Assembly (NCBI GenBank): GCA_044341025.1
Contig: JBIISM010000006.1
Coordinates: forward strand, 1-64,000
DNA length: 64,000 bases
DNA from: JABMMZ01 sp044341025
Lineage (GTDB): Bacteria > Bacteroidota > Bacteroidia > NS11-12g > UBA955
Direction: 5' to 3'
Below, piece by piece: positions 27,167 through 36,261 of the stretch (position 1 is the first letter of the stretch; every line of letters begins with the position of its first letter). The notes below the pieces were generated by a model that worked only from the letters and a program-made list of their open reading frames with translations, did not search any database and was not told the DNA's origin. The position numbers were made by a program, and so were the translations under genes.

Positions 27167-27655
27167 ATGCCAATTAAAAATTTATTTTCTATACTTCTTC
27201 TAAGCCTTGCATTGTTTGCAGCAGCAGCACTTAAGGCTCAAAAAATTAGTGTCATAAATCAAACTGAAGTAAGAAGCTTAGCCCAGATGAAAGCAGACAG
27301 TGGTCAAACCATTGTAGTAAACTTTTGGGCCACTTGGTGTGGACCATGTGTGCGGGAACTCCCCTATTTCATTCAGGCCGATACCAGTTTAAAAGGAGAA
27401 AACTTCAAATTTATTTTTGTGTCTTTTGATCCACTAAACAACGAAAGTAAAGTCCAAAAATTTATTGACAAAAACGGTATGCCTGGCACACACTATATTA
27501 TAGGAAACTATGAGATGGGAACATTAATTGAACAAGTACATCCCAAATGGGAAGGAGGAATACCATTTACTTTGGTAATTACCCATAAAGAAACCAAACA
27601 CCACGAAGGTGCCTTTGAGAACTTTCGCCAATTTTGGCAGTTCATACGAGATTGA
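27167..27655 (+). CDS. Periplasmic thioredoxin-like protein (TlpA/ResA type)
   Basis: 162 residues with a signal peptide (to about ALKAQ, residue 25). The thioredoxin fold carries VVNFWATWCGPCVRELP with the redox CxxC (Cys-Gly-Pro-Cys), KFIFVSFD with the TlpA-type SFD strand, and a cis-Pro in GGIPFTLV. It should act as a periplasmic thiol-disulfide oxidoreductase, perhaps for cytochrome or envelope-protein maturation. It is a single gene; nothing nearby names its partner. Confidence 0.88.
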   Translation: MPIKNLFSILLLSLALFAAAALKAQKISVINQTEVRSLAQMKADSGQTIVVNFWATWCGPCVRELPYFIQADTSLKGENFKFIFVSFDPLNNESKVQKFIDKNGMPGTHYIIGNYEMGTLIEQVHPKWEGGIPFTLVITHKETKHHEGAFENFRQFWQFIRD

Positions 27656-27733
27656 ACTCAATCGAATGCTTACTGCGCCATTTGCCTTATTAAATGGCAA
27701 GGCCAAACCCTTTATTTTATATTTCTTACGCTC

Positions 27734-28408
27734 CTATTTCCAGCCATTCTCACCAAGCAAGGGCACAAAACTAAATTGTTCAAATACTTCTGTCTTGATA
27801 TTTGTTGCATCTATTTTGGTGATTCGAACCATGCGCTGAATATCTTTTTCGCCGCCAACAGGAATAACCAAGCACCCGCCAACTGTCAATTGTTTGACCA
27901 ATGCTTTTGGCACAGAGGGCGCTCCCGCAGTAACTATAATTTTATCGTAAGGTCCATGTTCTGACAAACCTTTGGTACCATCACCCACATGCATTTGCAA
28001 TTGAATGTTCATGCCATATGAATTTACTTTCTTGATGGTTTCAGCAGCCTGCTCAGACAATTTTGCATGCCTTTCGATACTGAATACCACAGCTCCGCAT
28101 AAAGCCAAAACAGAACCTTGGTAACCACTGCCCGTTCCAATCTCAAGAACCTTATCATTTCTTTTTAATTGAAGAAGCTGAGACTGATAAGCAACAGTGT
28201 ATGGTTGAGAGATCGTTTGGTCCTCACCAATAGGGAAAGCTTTGTCCTCATAGGCATGCGATTCGAAATCATGGGGTAAGAAAAAATGCCTTGGAAGCTC
28301 AGAAATAGCGTCTAAAACCAATGGGTCTACGATGCCCTTTTGCTTAAGCAGCTCGACCAACTGAAGGCGCAAACCTTTGTGTTTATAGGTGTCTTGGTAA
28401 ATATTCAA
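27734..28408 (-). CDS. pcm: Protein-L-isoaspartate O-methyltransferase
   Basis: 224 residues, TTG start. Repairs isoaspartyl residues using SAM. Family features are FLPHDFESHAYEDKAFPIGEDQTISQPYTVA (ending in the substrate-binding block), the SAM site VLEIGTGSGYQGSVLA and the post-motif IIVTAGAPSVPKAL. The start is read from the family N-terminus (YKHKGLRLQLVELLKQKGI). The gene is divergent from the Gfo/Idh/MocA-like gene at 28506. Confidence 0.93.
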   Translation of the reverse strand: MNIYQDTYKHKGLRLQLVELLKQKGIVDPLVLDAISELPRHFFLPHDFESHAYEDKAFPIGEDQTISQPYTVAYQSQLLQLKRNDKVLEIGTGSGYQGSVLALCGAVVFSIERHAKLSEQAAETIKKVNSYGMNIQLQMHVGDGTKGLSEHGPYDKIIVTAGAPSVPKALVKQLTVGGCLVIPVGGEKDIQRMVRITKIDATNIKTEVFEQFSFVPLLGENGWK

Positions 28409-28505
28409 AATAGTTTATGTATGTTCTTTAGTACACGGTTAATAACAAAATAGTGCCGCAAATAAGCAACTATTGCATTTTTGTAACAAATTTATTTGAA
28501 CACAT

Positions 28506-29471
28506 TTGTTTAAAATTAAAGTCGGTATAGCAGGAAAACCAGAAGCAGTAGGTCAATATTTAACCTATCTGCAGAAAAACGACTCGTTCGAAGTTATCGG
28601 ATCGTTCGATAGCACGGACGCGAATAATTTCGAATCCTTCTATGGCATTTCACCATTCACTGATTTTATTAAACGGGCCGATGCAATTATATTCTGCGGC
28701 AATGAGCATCAAAATACTTTTGATATATTAGCAGAATGCATTAAAAACTGCAAACATATTTTGTTTGATAAATTCCCTGATCTCAGTTATACGGAATTGT
28801 CTTTGCTCAACAAATTCAAAACAGAAGCGGATACTTTATTTTATATTGCAAATATCCCTGGTTTGGGATGTGTGTATACCACCGCTAGACAATCGGTAAG
28901 CAAACCGACCTTTATCCAATACAAAATTCAAATTCCTTTTAACACCCATTTTACAGATGGGAACAGCAAGGAACTAATGCATGAAACCATTGATATGGTA
29001 TTGCGTTGTGTAAACTCCCCTGTTCATAAAGTTAAAATCAACCGACAATACATTTTCAATCAAAGTCCAGATGAAGTGAAGGTGCACATTACTTTCGACA
29101 ACAGCAGCACCTCTGAAATTGTATTAAATACGGTAAGTCAAGAAGCCAAACACGCCTTAACGCTTTACCAAAAAGGCAAAATTATTCATGCCGACATTGC
29201 GGCTTTTAAGGTTGAAGAGACCAGATTAGATGTTAATTTAGAACACCAACTGCCTTTCGATTCCCCTGAAGCATCCCATACTTCTATTGCTCAAAAAATG
29301 CATACATCTGAAAAAAAGATTATGTATTTTGATGTAATTCAAAAAGATTTGTTGAACTTTGTTGATTGTATAAGCAACCGCGTATCACCACTTGTTTCTA
29401 TTGATGAAGCAATAAATGTGGTAAGTGTGATGCAACATTTCACCTACAGTCAGCATGAATCATTTGTTTAA
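28506..29471 (+). CDS. Gfo/Idh/MocA-like oxidoreductase with degenerate motifs
   Basis: 321 residues, TTG start. The fold resembles the Gfo/Idh/MocA family: N-terminal Rossmann segment (KVGIAGKPEAVGQYL), then DAIIFCGNEHQNTFDILAECIKNCKHILFDK as the strand before the catalytic segment. The usual glycine-rich GxGxxG is altered, and the EKP catalytic triplet appears as DKF, so NAD-dependent activity is uncertain. It opens a unit with a lipoprotein (17-nt overlap) and a polyprenyl glycosylphosphotransferase, suggesting a role in nucleotide-sugar or surface-glycan metabolism. Confidence 0.7.
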   Translation: MFKIKVGIAGKPEAVGQYLTYLQKNDSFEVIGSFDSTDANNFESFYGISPFTDFIKRADAIIFCGNEHQNTFDILAECIKNCKHILFDKFPDLSYTELSLLNKFKTEADTLFYIANIPGLGCVYTTARQSVSKPTFIQYKIQIPFNTHFTDGNSKELMHETIDMVLRCVNSPVHKVKINRQYIFNQSPDEVKVHITFDNSSTSEIVLNTVSQEAKHALTLYQKGKIIHADIAAFKVEETRLDVNLEHQLPFDSPEASHTSIAQKMHTSEKKIMYFDVIQKDLLNFVDCISNRVSPLVSIDEAINVVSVMQHFTYSQHESFV

Positions 29472-30351
29472 GTCGCTTTTAATTTTATTTGTTTTCTCAG
29501 GTTTGTTTCTGTCTTGCGACCAAGAGCAAGAAGCAATTCCCTCCTACTTGCACCTCAGCAAATTCACTGTTAGCAGCACCCCTTTAACACAAGGCCTGAA
29601 CACCGCAGATATTATAAGCGCCAAAGTGTATGTAAACGGAAAAGAAATAGGCACCTTCGAATTGCCTGCCACTTTTCCTGTTATTGCAAGTGGTAATGCA
29701 GAAGTAGTTGTTTTTCCAAACATCAAAGAAAACGCTTCTTCCAATAGCCAAAAGTACTTTAAGCCTTACGAATCATTTACCCAAACGGTAACTCTTGAAG
29801 CGGGTAAAATTGACAGTTTAAAACCAAGCATTTCTTATAGAAGCAACACGACCTTTAGATGGATGGAAGATTTTGAAGACCAAGCCATCTCAATTGTCAG
29901 ATCTGGCTCTAATAACACCAAAGATTCATTTTATACAATTCCTACTTCGACTTTTGGTGTCGACCAACCCTTCTCAGGATCCAATTACTGTGGTTTTATA
30001 CACGTAAGCAGCGACAGTTTTGTGGTGTTTGAACGCAGCACCCTATCAACATTTAATGACATCCCATTTTTAGGCACCGACGTTTATGTTGAACTTGATA
30101 TCAAAAGCAATATAAATGTACAAGTTGGCGTTTACTCATACATTGGTGCTGATTACGACCAAGCGCCTGTTATGGTCATAAATTCTACTGCCGGAAAATG
30201 GAAAAAGATTTATGTTAATTTGAAACCTCAAATTGGCGACCTTACCTCAGGGACACCGATTCGTTTGTTCTTTGGATTTTACAAAGAAGACAATGACAGC
30301 GCAGACTACAAAGTATATTTAGACAATTTGAAACTCGTATACGTTAATTAA
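29455..30351 (+). CDS. Unrecognised lipoprotein
   Basis: 298 residues with a lipobox (LFLSC, Cys21). The mature protein is beta-rich: an N-terminal domain of about 110 residues is followed by a C-terminal half (from MEDFED, about 139) that looks like a jelly-roll or carbohydrate-binding-like fold, with an end reading KVYLDNLKLVYVN. No family identified. It overlaps the preceding gene by 17 nt and ends 8 nt before the glycosyltransferase start, so it belongs to the same operon; a role at the cell surface is likely. Confidence 0.7.
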   Translation: MNHLFKSLLILFVFSGLFLSCDQEQEAIPSYLHLSKFTVSSTPLTQGLNTADIISAKVYVNGKEIGTFELPATFPVIASGNAEVVVFPNIKENASSNSQKYFKPYESFTQTVTLEAGKIDSLKPSISYRSNTTFRWMEDFEDQAISIVRSGSNNTKDSFYTIPTSTFGVDQPFSGSNYCGFIHVSSDSFVVFERSTLSTFNDIPFLGTDVYVELDIKSNINVQVGVYSYIGADYDQAPVMVINSTAGKWKKIYVNLKPQIGDLTSGTPIRLFFGFYKEDNDSADYKVYLDNLKLVYVN

Positions 30352-30359
30352 TTCACACT

Positions 30360-31775
30360 TTGAATAAGGCCAAACAAACCATAAAATACCTTCTTTCAGA
30401 TTACTTAAGTGCAGCTGTCGTTTGGTTTTTATTGTTTTGGTTTCGGAAAAACTATATCGATACCGCCCACAGCGACTACCAAATTCCGTTAAGCAGAGAC
30501 ATCAAATTAATTTTAGGCATTATCGCCATTCCCACATTTTGGCTGGTCTTATACTACTTCACCGGTTATTACAGAAACATCTTCAGACGCTCGCGCCTAA
30601 GAGAACTTAAGCAAACCATCTACACCTCTTTCTTTGGTTCATTAATTATCTTCTTTGCCTTATTGCTCGACGACAGCGTAAGCAATTACAGAGCGTATTA
30701 TCAAACTTTTTTCTTGCTAATCTCCCTGCAATGTTTGGTTACCTATATTGGACGTTTCATTTTATCAAGCCGCACCAACCACAGAATACAAAAACGCGTA
30801 TATGGGTTCAACACCATTTTGGTTGGGTCCAATGAAAAAGCGCTAAAACTTTTTGATGATCTTCAAAATGCTAAAACCACCAATGGCTTTAAATTCCTTG
30901 GATTTGTTACCGTTAATGGCGAAGACACCTCGCAAATGCAAAAGAACTTGCCCCTATTAGGCAATTACAAAGATCTGCCAGCTTTAATTCACAGCATGGA
31001 AATTGAAGAATTGGTTATTGCTTTGGAAACCACAGAACACAGCAAGTTAAATGCTGTGTTTAATATGGTTGAAAATGAAAATGTATTCATTAAAATCATC
31101 CCTGACATGTATTCCATTTTTACCCGCATGGTGAAAATGAACAATATTTTAGGTGCCGTATTGATTGAAGTTGATTTTGAAGTAATGCCTGAGTGGCAAA
31201 AAAATGCCAAACGTGTGTTTGATATTTTGTTTTCTATTTTGGTTTTGGTTTTAAGTTTTCCCTTTATGCTCATCATTGCACTGATGATTAAGTTGAGCAG
31301 CAAAGGTCCAATATTCTACCAACAAGAGCGCATTGGCTTGAAAGGCAAACCGTTTAGCATCATTAAATTTAGAAGCATGCGCACCGATGCGGAAGCCGCG
31401 GGGCCACAATTATCCAAAGAAGATGATCCAAGAATCACCAAGGTTGGTAAAATTTTGCGCAAAACCCGTTTGGATGAATTTCCTCAATTTTGGAATGTAT
31501 TAAAAGGCGAAATGAGTGTGGTTGGCCCAAGACCAGAACGTGCCTTCTTTATAGAAAAAATCATTGAAAAAGCACCTTATTACAGACGTTTGCAAAAAGT
31601 AAGACCCGGCATTACCAGTTGGGGACAAGTAAAATATGGTTATGCCGAAAACCTAGATCAGATGATAGAACGCTTGTACTACGATATCTTATATATTGAA
31701 AACAACAGTTTGGCCCTCGATTTTAAAATCATGGCCTATACCATTTTAATTATGGTGCAAGGCAGAGGGAAATAA
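30360..31775 (+). CDS. Polyprenyl-phosphate sugar phosphotransferase (WcaJ/WbaP type)
   Basis: 471 residues, TTG start. Four or five N-terminal membrane spans, a central CoA-binding-like/Rossmann region (GFNTILVGSNEKALKLFDDL), one more membrane segment (about 283-305), then the cytosolic bacterial sugar transferase domain with KRVFDI, PIFYQQERIGLKGKPF, IKFRSM, DEFPQFWNVLKGEMSVVGPRPE. These enzymes load the first sugar-1-phosphate onto undecaprenyl phosphate for exopolysaccharide or O-antigen synthesis. It is the last gene of the three-gene unit. Confidence 0.92.
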   Translation: MNKAKQTIKYLLSDYLSAAVVWFLLFWFRKNYIDTAHSDYQIPLSRDIKLILGIIAIPTFWLVLYYFTGYYRNIFRRSRLRELKQTIYTSFFGSLIIFFALLLDDSVSNYRAYYQTFFLLISLQCLVTYIGRFILSSRTNHRIQKRVYGFNTILVGSNEKALKLFDDLQNAKTTNGFKFLGFVTVNGEDTSQMQKNLPLLGNYKDLPALIHSMEIEELVIALETTEHSKLNAVFNMVENENVFIKIIPDMYSIFTRMVKMNNILGAVLIEVDFEVMPEWQKNAKRVFDILFSILVLVLSFPFMLIIALMIKLSSKGPIFYQQERIGLKGKPFSIIKFRSMRTDAEAAGPQLSKEDDPRITKVGKILRKTRLDEFPQFWNVLKGEMSVVGPRPERAFFIEKIIEKAPYYRRLQKVRPGITSWGQVKYGYAENLDQMIERLYYDILYIENNSLALDFKIMAYTILIMVQGRGK

Positions 31776-31866
31776 TTTCCTTTAATTAACTCTAATCAAC
31801 TGATTGGTATCACCAAAGTCCTCCTTTTCTCGATAAAATTCTTAGCCGATAAAAGCAAGTAATGTG

Positions 31867-31874
31867 TATATTTG
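31867..31874 (+). promoter_or_regulatory. Promoter -7 element for the amino-acid dehydrogenase
   Basis: TATATTTG, 15 nt before ATG 31890. An in-frame TTG at 31872 lies inside the element and so cannot be the start. Confidence 0.6.
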
Positions 31875-31889
31875 CGCAGCAATAAAACG

Positions 31890-33140
31890 ATGCGTAAATT
31901 ATTAGAAAAATTCGAAAATAAGCAACCTGAGATTGTCTTTGAATGGAAAGACAGCGAGACAGAAGCTGAAGGTTGGGTGGTAATCAATTCTCTTAGAAAT
32001 GGTGCTGCAGGTGGCGGAACAAGAATGCGTAAAGGATTAGACAAACGCGAAGTTGAAAGCTTGGCCAAAACCATGGAAGTTAAATTTTCAGTTTGTGGAC
32101 CTCCAATCGGTGGTGCAAAATCAGGCATTAATTTCGATCCGGCTGACCCGCGTAAAAAAGGTGTGCTTGAGCGCTGGTACAAAGCGGTATATCCGATATT
32201 GAAAAACTATTATGGTACAGGCGGTGACTTGAACGTGGATGAAATTCACGAGGTTATTCCGATGACTGCTGCCAATGGGTTATTGCATCCTCAAGAAGGA
32301 ATTGTTAATGGACATTTGAATTACAGTTCTGAAGAAAAATTAAAAAGCATTAGCCGTTTACAAACCGGTGTGTTGTTGCCAATAGTTGACGAGCGTTTTA
32401 CCCCAGATGTAGCAAAAGCCTACACCATTGCCGACATGATTACAGGTTGGGGTGTTGCAGAAGCCGTAAGACACTATTATGAATTATGGGGCGGTAATAT
32501 GAATGGCAAATTTGCTGTTATTCAAGGTTGGGGAAATGTGGCGGCAGCGGCAGCATTCTATTTGGCTAAGCACGGTGTGTTAATCAATGGAATTATTGAC
32601 CGCGATGGTGGTTTGATCAATGAAAAAGGATTTACTTTTGAAGAAATCAGAGACTTATTCTTAAACAGAAAAGGCAACACCTTGAACCATCCTGATATGT
32701 TAAGTGCAGAAGAAGTAAATGCTAAAATATGGGATTTACCTATGGAAATATTCATACCTGGCGCAGCATCGAGATTAATTACACAAAACCAAGCAGAACG
32801 AATGGTTGCTGCAGGTGTTGAAGTTATTAGCTGTGGAGCTAATGTTCCATTTGCAGATAAAGAAATCTTTATGGGACCAATTTCAGAATACATGGACAAC
32901 AATACCGCCGTAATTCCTGATTTCATAGCCAATTGTGGTATGGCAAGAGTGTTTGCTTACTTAATGAAGCAAGGTTCTGAGGTTAACGACTTGGCCATTT
33001 TGAAAGATGTTTCTGATATTATTAGACAAGCATTAATACGTGTACACCAATTCAACCCTAAAACCACTGGCATCAGTGCAAAAGGCTTGGAATTGAGTTT
33101 AACCGACTTGGTTAGCAGTGCAGCTGTAGCAAGCAGATAA
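31890..33140 (+). CDS. Glu/Leu/Phe/Val dehydrogenase
   Basis: About 416 residues from ATG 31890. Oxidative deamination of an amino acid or reverse. The N-terminal dimerisation domain has GGGTRMRKGLDKREVESLAKTMEVKFSV and the catalytic GGAKSGI (Lys); TGGDLNVDEIHEVIP follows with the catalytic Asp; the NAD-binding domain has AVIQGWGNVAAAAAFYLAKHG. It is about 410-420 residues, like the Bacteroidota members usually called leucine- or glutamate-dehydrogenase-like. The exact amino acid is not decidable here. Confidence 0.9.
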   Translation: MRKLLEKFENKQPEIVFEWKDSETEAEGWVVINSLRNGAAGGGTRMRKGLDKREVESLAKTMEVKFSVCGPPIGGAKSGINFDPADPRKKGVLERWYKAVYPILKNYYGTGGDLNVDEIHEVIPMTAANGLLHPQEGIVNGHLNYSSEEKLKSISRLQTGVLLPIVDERFTPDVAKAYTIADMITGWGVAEAVRHYYELWGGNMNGKFAVIQGWGNVAAAAAFYLAKHGVLINGIIDRDGGLINEKGFTFEEIRDLFLNRKGNTLNHPDMLSAEEVNAKIWDLPMEIFIPGAASRLITQNQAERMVAAGVEVISCGANVPFADKEIFMGPISEYMDNNTAVIPDFIANCGMARVFAYLMKQGSEVNDLAILKDVSDIIRQALIRVHQFNPKTTGISAKGLELSLTDLVSSAAVASR

Positions 33141-33169
33141 GCATCAAATAAGAAAAATTTAAAAGCCTA

Positions 33170-33444
33170 ATGTTGTTGTTTATTCCAAATGCCTTTAGTC
33201 CAAACAATGACCAGTTAAACGACTTTTTTAATCCGAGTGGACGAATAAGCGTTAAACAATACCATCTCTCTATTTACAACCGTTGGGCGAATTGTTGTTT
33301 GAGAGCAATGACCACAAGCGCGCCTGGGATGGCAATTATAACAATGCCATGTGCCCGCAAGACGTTTACACATATTGGATAAACTTAGTAGATGTCTTTG
33401 GCAAACGGAAAACCTATAGAGGTACTTTTACCTTAGTGCATTAA
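33170..33444 (+). pseudogene. Remnant of a CHU_C (gliding motility-associated C-terminal) domain
   Basis: Frame 1 from 33170 reads LLLFIPNAFSPNNDQLNDFFNP then NRW; after a one-base deletion in the G-run at about 33285-33288, another frame continues LLFESNDHKRAWDGNY and PQDVYTYWINLV ending in GTFTLVH at stop 33442-33444. Together they give a complete CHU_C module of about 90 residues, the T9SS-type sorting region of large surface proteins, but no upstream body of the protein is present. A G-run frameshift could be a sequencing error, but the missing 5' part points to a relic. Confidence 0.75.
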
Positions 33445-33485
33445 AACTGCTAAAAAAAGTAGCTTTAAAAACCATAATTTAACAA

Positions 33486-33493
33486 TAAATTTG
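33486..33493 (+). promoter_or_regulatory. Promoter -7 element for the MscS-like gene
   Basis: TAAATTTG, followed by CACT and then the ATG at 33498, giving a nearly leaderless start. Confidence 0.6.
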
Positions 33494-33497
33494 CACT

Positions 33498-34253
33498 ATG
33501 TTTTGGCTCGAACATCCGAAAACCTTTGCACTGATCGTATTGATTGTGGCTCTGTACAGTTTAAAAACCACAGCGCTATTTGTATACAGACGACGCAACC
33601 ACATAAAAGGTAAAGACAATTTTACCATTGGCATAAATACCATCTACTATATTTTCATTATTATTTTAATGATCATATTAGCCATGGCATTGCTAAGGGT
33701 CAATCTTCGTGAGTTCTTTACCTCCATTTCAATATTGGCTGCTGCCATTGCCATCCTAGCAAAGGACTATATTTCCAACGCCATCAATGGTATGATTTTG
33801 ATGTTTAACAATCAAATTTCTATTGGCGACCGCATACAAATAGGCGGACATAAAGGAAAAATCACCCATATTAGTTTGCTCAATTTGCAAATCATTAATG
33901 AAGAAGATGATTTAATTTACATCCCCAACACCAATGTCTTAAGTCAGGACATCATAAATTACACCAAGGCAGAGAGTTTAAAAGTAAGTATTGAGTTTGT
34001 TGCCAAGGCTAATAATATGGAATCAATTGAGGCACTTGAACAATATTTCTCCAATGTTTTTGCCAGCAATCCCAATGTAGAAAAAGATACCTTTCGCTTA
34101 AAAGTAGTTCACTTAAAATACAAGAACATTGATTTCAGGGCAGAAGCCAACCTTGTAAAACGGGATTCAAAATCGGAACGTCAATTCAAAAGACAATTGG
34201 TGAATGCTTGGTTTAAATATTTACAAAATGCAGAGGATAAAACATCCCATTAA
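33498..34253 (+). CDS. Small-conductance mechanosensitive channel (MscS family)
   Basis: 251 residues. Three transmembrane helices (about 10-28, 48-70, 75-95), then the pore-lining and beta domain: ISILAAAIAILAKDYISNAINGMILM is TM3 in small-residue rhythm, FNNQISIGDRIQIGGHKGKITHISLLNLQI the beta domain, and PNTNVLSQDIINYTK the conserved middle. A short C-terminal alpha-beta domain follows. It should gate on membrane tension at hypo-osmotic shock. The flavoprotein gene starts 27 nt downstream. Confidence 0.9.
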   Translation: MFWLEHPKTFALIVLIVALYSLKTTALFVYRRRNHIKGKDNFTIGINTIYYIFIIILMIILAMALLRVNLREFFTSISILAAAIAILAKDYISNAINGMILMFNNQISIGDRIQIGGHKGKITHISLLNLQIINEEDDLIYIPNTNVLSQDIINYTKAESLKVSIEFVAKANNMESIEALEQYFSNVFASNPNVEKDTFRLKVVHLKYKNIDFRAEANLVKRDSKSERQFKRQLVNAWFKYLQNAEDKTSH

Positions 34254-34280
34254 TTCTGCCGCATTATCGCGCTAATTTCT

Positions 34281-35474
34281 TTGAAAAAAAACATATCAAT
34301 TATTGGCGGAGGTTCAGCTGCCATAGCCTTTGCAGCCCATATTGACACTAAAAAGTTTGATGTCGTTTTATACGAAAAAAACAAAAGCCCATCCCGAAAG
34401 TTTTTAGTGGCTGGCGATGGCGGATTTAACCTCACCCACGGCCTTAGCGTGCAGGACATGCTTAAACAATACGAACCTCTGGGTTTTTTAGATGAGGCAT
34501 TGCTTCAATTTAGCAACGATGATTTTAGACTTTGGCTTAAAGAAATAGGCATTGAAACCTATGTAGGCAGCAGCGGAAGGGTATTCCCTATAAAATCCAT
34601 TAAGCCAATTGAAGTTTTACAAGCCATTTTAAAAGTGCTTAAAAACACAGGTGTACAAATACAAACTGCTAAACATTGGACTGGATGGAATGTAGATAAT
34701 ACCTTGCAACTAAGTAGTTCGGATTCATTAAAATCTGATATTGTAGTCTTTGCCCTTGGAGGAGCTAGCTGGAAAGTAACTGGCTCAGATGGCACATGGT
34801 TGTCCTTATTTAAATCCAAAAACATCCCATGCATAGAATTTAAAGCAGCCAACTGTGCATTTGAAATTCAATGGCCTAATGATTTTATAACCCATCACGC
34901 AGGTAAAGCCTTAAAAAACATTCATCTTAGTTCAGGTTTAAAAACTTGCCAAGGTGAACTAAGCGTTACTTCGTTTGGTCTTGAAGGCAATGCTATTTAC
35001 CCGCTAAGCTCCAATATACAATCAGACCTTGCATCCATTGGACACGCTCAAATTTTTATCGATTTTAAACCAATGTTTTCAGAAGAAGCATTGTTAATTA
35101 AGCTTGAAAAATCAAAAGCGAAAAGCATCAATGACAAATTAAAAATAGATTTGGCCTTGAACAATACAGCCATACAAATACTAAAAAACCATTTAAGTAA
35201 GGAAGCCTATTCTAACTATGTTTCTTTGTCTCAAGCTATAAAACATTTACCTTTAAAAATAACTGCAGCAGCGCCCATCGACGAAGCCATTTCTACCACA
35301 GGCGGCATTGATTTAGAAGCTATTGATGAGAACTTTCAACTAAAACAAATGCCTCAGCATTATTGCATAGGAGAAATGTTGGATTGGAATGCGCCAACTG
35401 GCGGCTACTTGTTACAAGCTTGTTTTAGCATGGGGGTAAAACTAGCGCGACATTTGAACGGTCAAGCCTCTTAA
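34281..35474 (+). CDS. FAD-dependent flavoprotein, HI0933/YhiN family
   Basis: 397 residues, TTG start. FAD-binding GGGSAAIAFAAHI at residues 8-20 after a short strand, KFLVAGDGGFNLTH as the characteristic family block (usually GGGRCN; here GDGGFNLT), VFALGGASW and a C-terminal STTGGIDLEAID and CIGEMLDWNAPTGGYLLQACFSMG, which ends the FAD site. The activity of the family is not established. It lies 27 nt after the MscS gene and shares its likely promoter. The stop overlaps a small minus-strand ORF by 4 nt. Confidence 0.88.
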   Translation: MKKNISIIGGGSAAIAFAAHIDTKKFDVVLYEKNKSPSRKFLVAGDGGFNLTHGLSVQDMLKQYEPLGFLDEALLQFSNDDFRLWLKEIGIETYVGSSGRVFPIKSIKPIEVLQAILKVLKNTGVQIQTAKHWTGWNVDNTLQLSSSDSLKSDIVVFALGGASWKVTGSDGTWLSLFKSKNIPCIEFKAANCAFEIQWPNDFITHHAGKALKNIHLSSGLKTCQGELSVTSFGLEGNAIYPLSSNIQSDLASIGHAQIFIDFKPMFSEEALLIKLEKSKAKSINDKLKIDLALNNTAIQILKNHLSKEAYSNYVSLSQAIKHLPLKITAAAPIDEAISTTGGIDLEAIDENFQLKQMPQHYCIGEMLDWNAPTGGYLLQACFSMGVKLARHLNGQAS

Positions 35475-35671
35475 GACAGCATATTGTAAGCACCCAAACT
35501 TAAAACATCCATTACGGTATTGCCAATTGAATCAGTGGAAAAGATGGATTCAAAAAATGGATTGGTCATATGATTTACCTTATCTATAAATATATTCACA
35601 AACATATCATTTAAATGAGATATGAAATAATTATTTATTGTCTTAATAATTGTATATCCGTTCTGCGACAA
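35471..35671 (-). CDS. Possible small protein, poorly supported
   Basis: 66 residues filling the gap between two genes. It has no signal peptide, no recognisable motif and no promoter. Its 5' end overlaps the 3' end of the neighbouring minus-strand gene by 29 nt, which would allow translational coupling, and its stop overlaps that of the flavoprotein gene. It could equally be chance. Confidence 0.25.
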   Translation of the reverse strand: MSQNGYTIIKTINNYFISHLNDMFVNIFIDKVNHMTNPFFESIFSTDSIGNTVMDVLSLGAYNMLS

Positions 35672-36218
35672 AAGTATCTCTTAAAATACCAAATGCTACG
35701 GTATAAAAATCTCCTCTACCCCCTCTTTCTTTCTCTTCATAAACGAGAATTTTAAAATACCTCTTAGACTTTGGGGTTAAAAACCAATTAAAGCCAATTA
35801 CGTCATTACGATCAGCAAAAAGATTATAAACCCATTTATCAAGATCGTTAAATGGCAATTCATGAATCAATTCATATTCCTTCATTAAGACACGATTAGA
35901 GTCAGGACAATTTAAAAAAATTTTATTCGCATATAAGGAATCAAACTTTTTTAACCAGTTGGTATCTTTATTGACATATCCAGGTTTTCCTTGAAAGTAC
36001 AATGCTCTATCCAATATCCCTACATAATATATACCATTACTATCTAAGACGGATTCTAAATTAGAACCTACGTTATAAAGATCTCCAATTCTGCCAGGAC
36101 GCATATAAGCAAATGAATCAAACTTTGTTGGGTGTTTTTTTGAAAAAAAATTGATTTTTGAAGCATATCCATTCATTGTAAATATTCCAATCACTAAGTA
36201 TTGAAATATTTTAATCAT
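35643..36218 (-). CDS. Unrecognised secreted protein
   Basis: About 191 residues from ATG 36218 (MIKIFQYLVIGIFTMNGYAS, a signal peptide); the longer frame to 36254 adds 12 residues. The mature part is rich in Tyr, Phe and charged residues, with no family recognised. It lies 43 nt downstream of the CAP-like secreted gene on the same strand, so the two are probably one unit. This stretch is visibly richer in A and T than its neighbours, compatible with a recent acquisition. Confidence 0.6.
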   Translation of the reverse strand: MIKIFQYLVIGIFTMNGYASKINFFSKKHPTKFDSFAYMRPGRIGDLYNVGSNLESVLDSNGIYYVGILDRALYFQGKPGYVNKDTNWLKKFDSLYANKIFLNCPDSNRVLMKEYELIHELPFNDLDKWVYNLFADRNDVIGFNWFLTPKSKRYFKILVYEEKERGGRGDFYTVAFGILRDTFVAERIYNY

Positions 36219-36261
36219 TGTTGATTGCTTTAATATTTTATAATTCAACCTCATATATTTA

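Noticed and set aside
31872..31889. TTG start for the amino-acid dehydrogenase
   Set aside because: It lies inside the promoter element.
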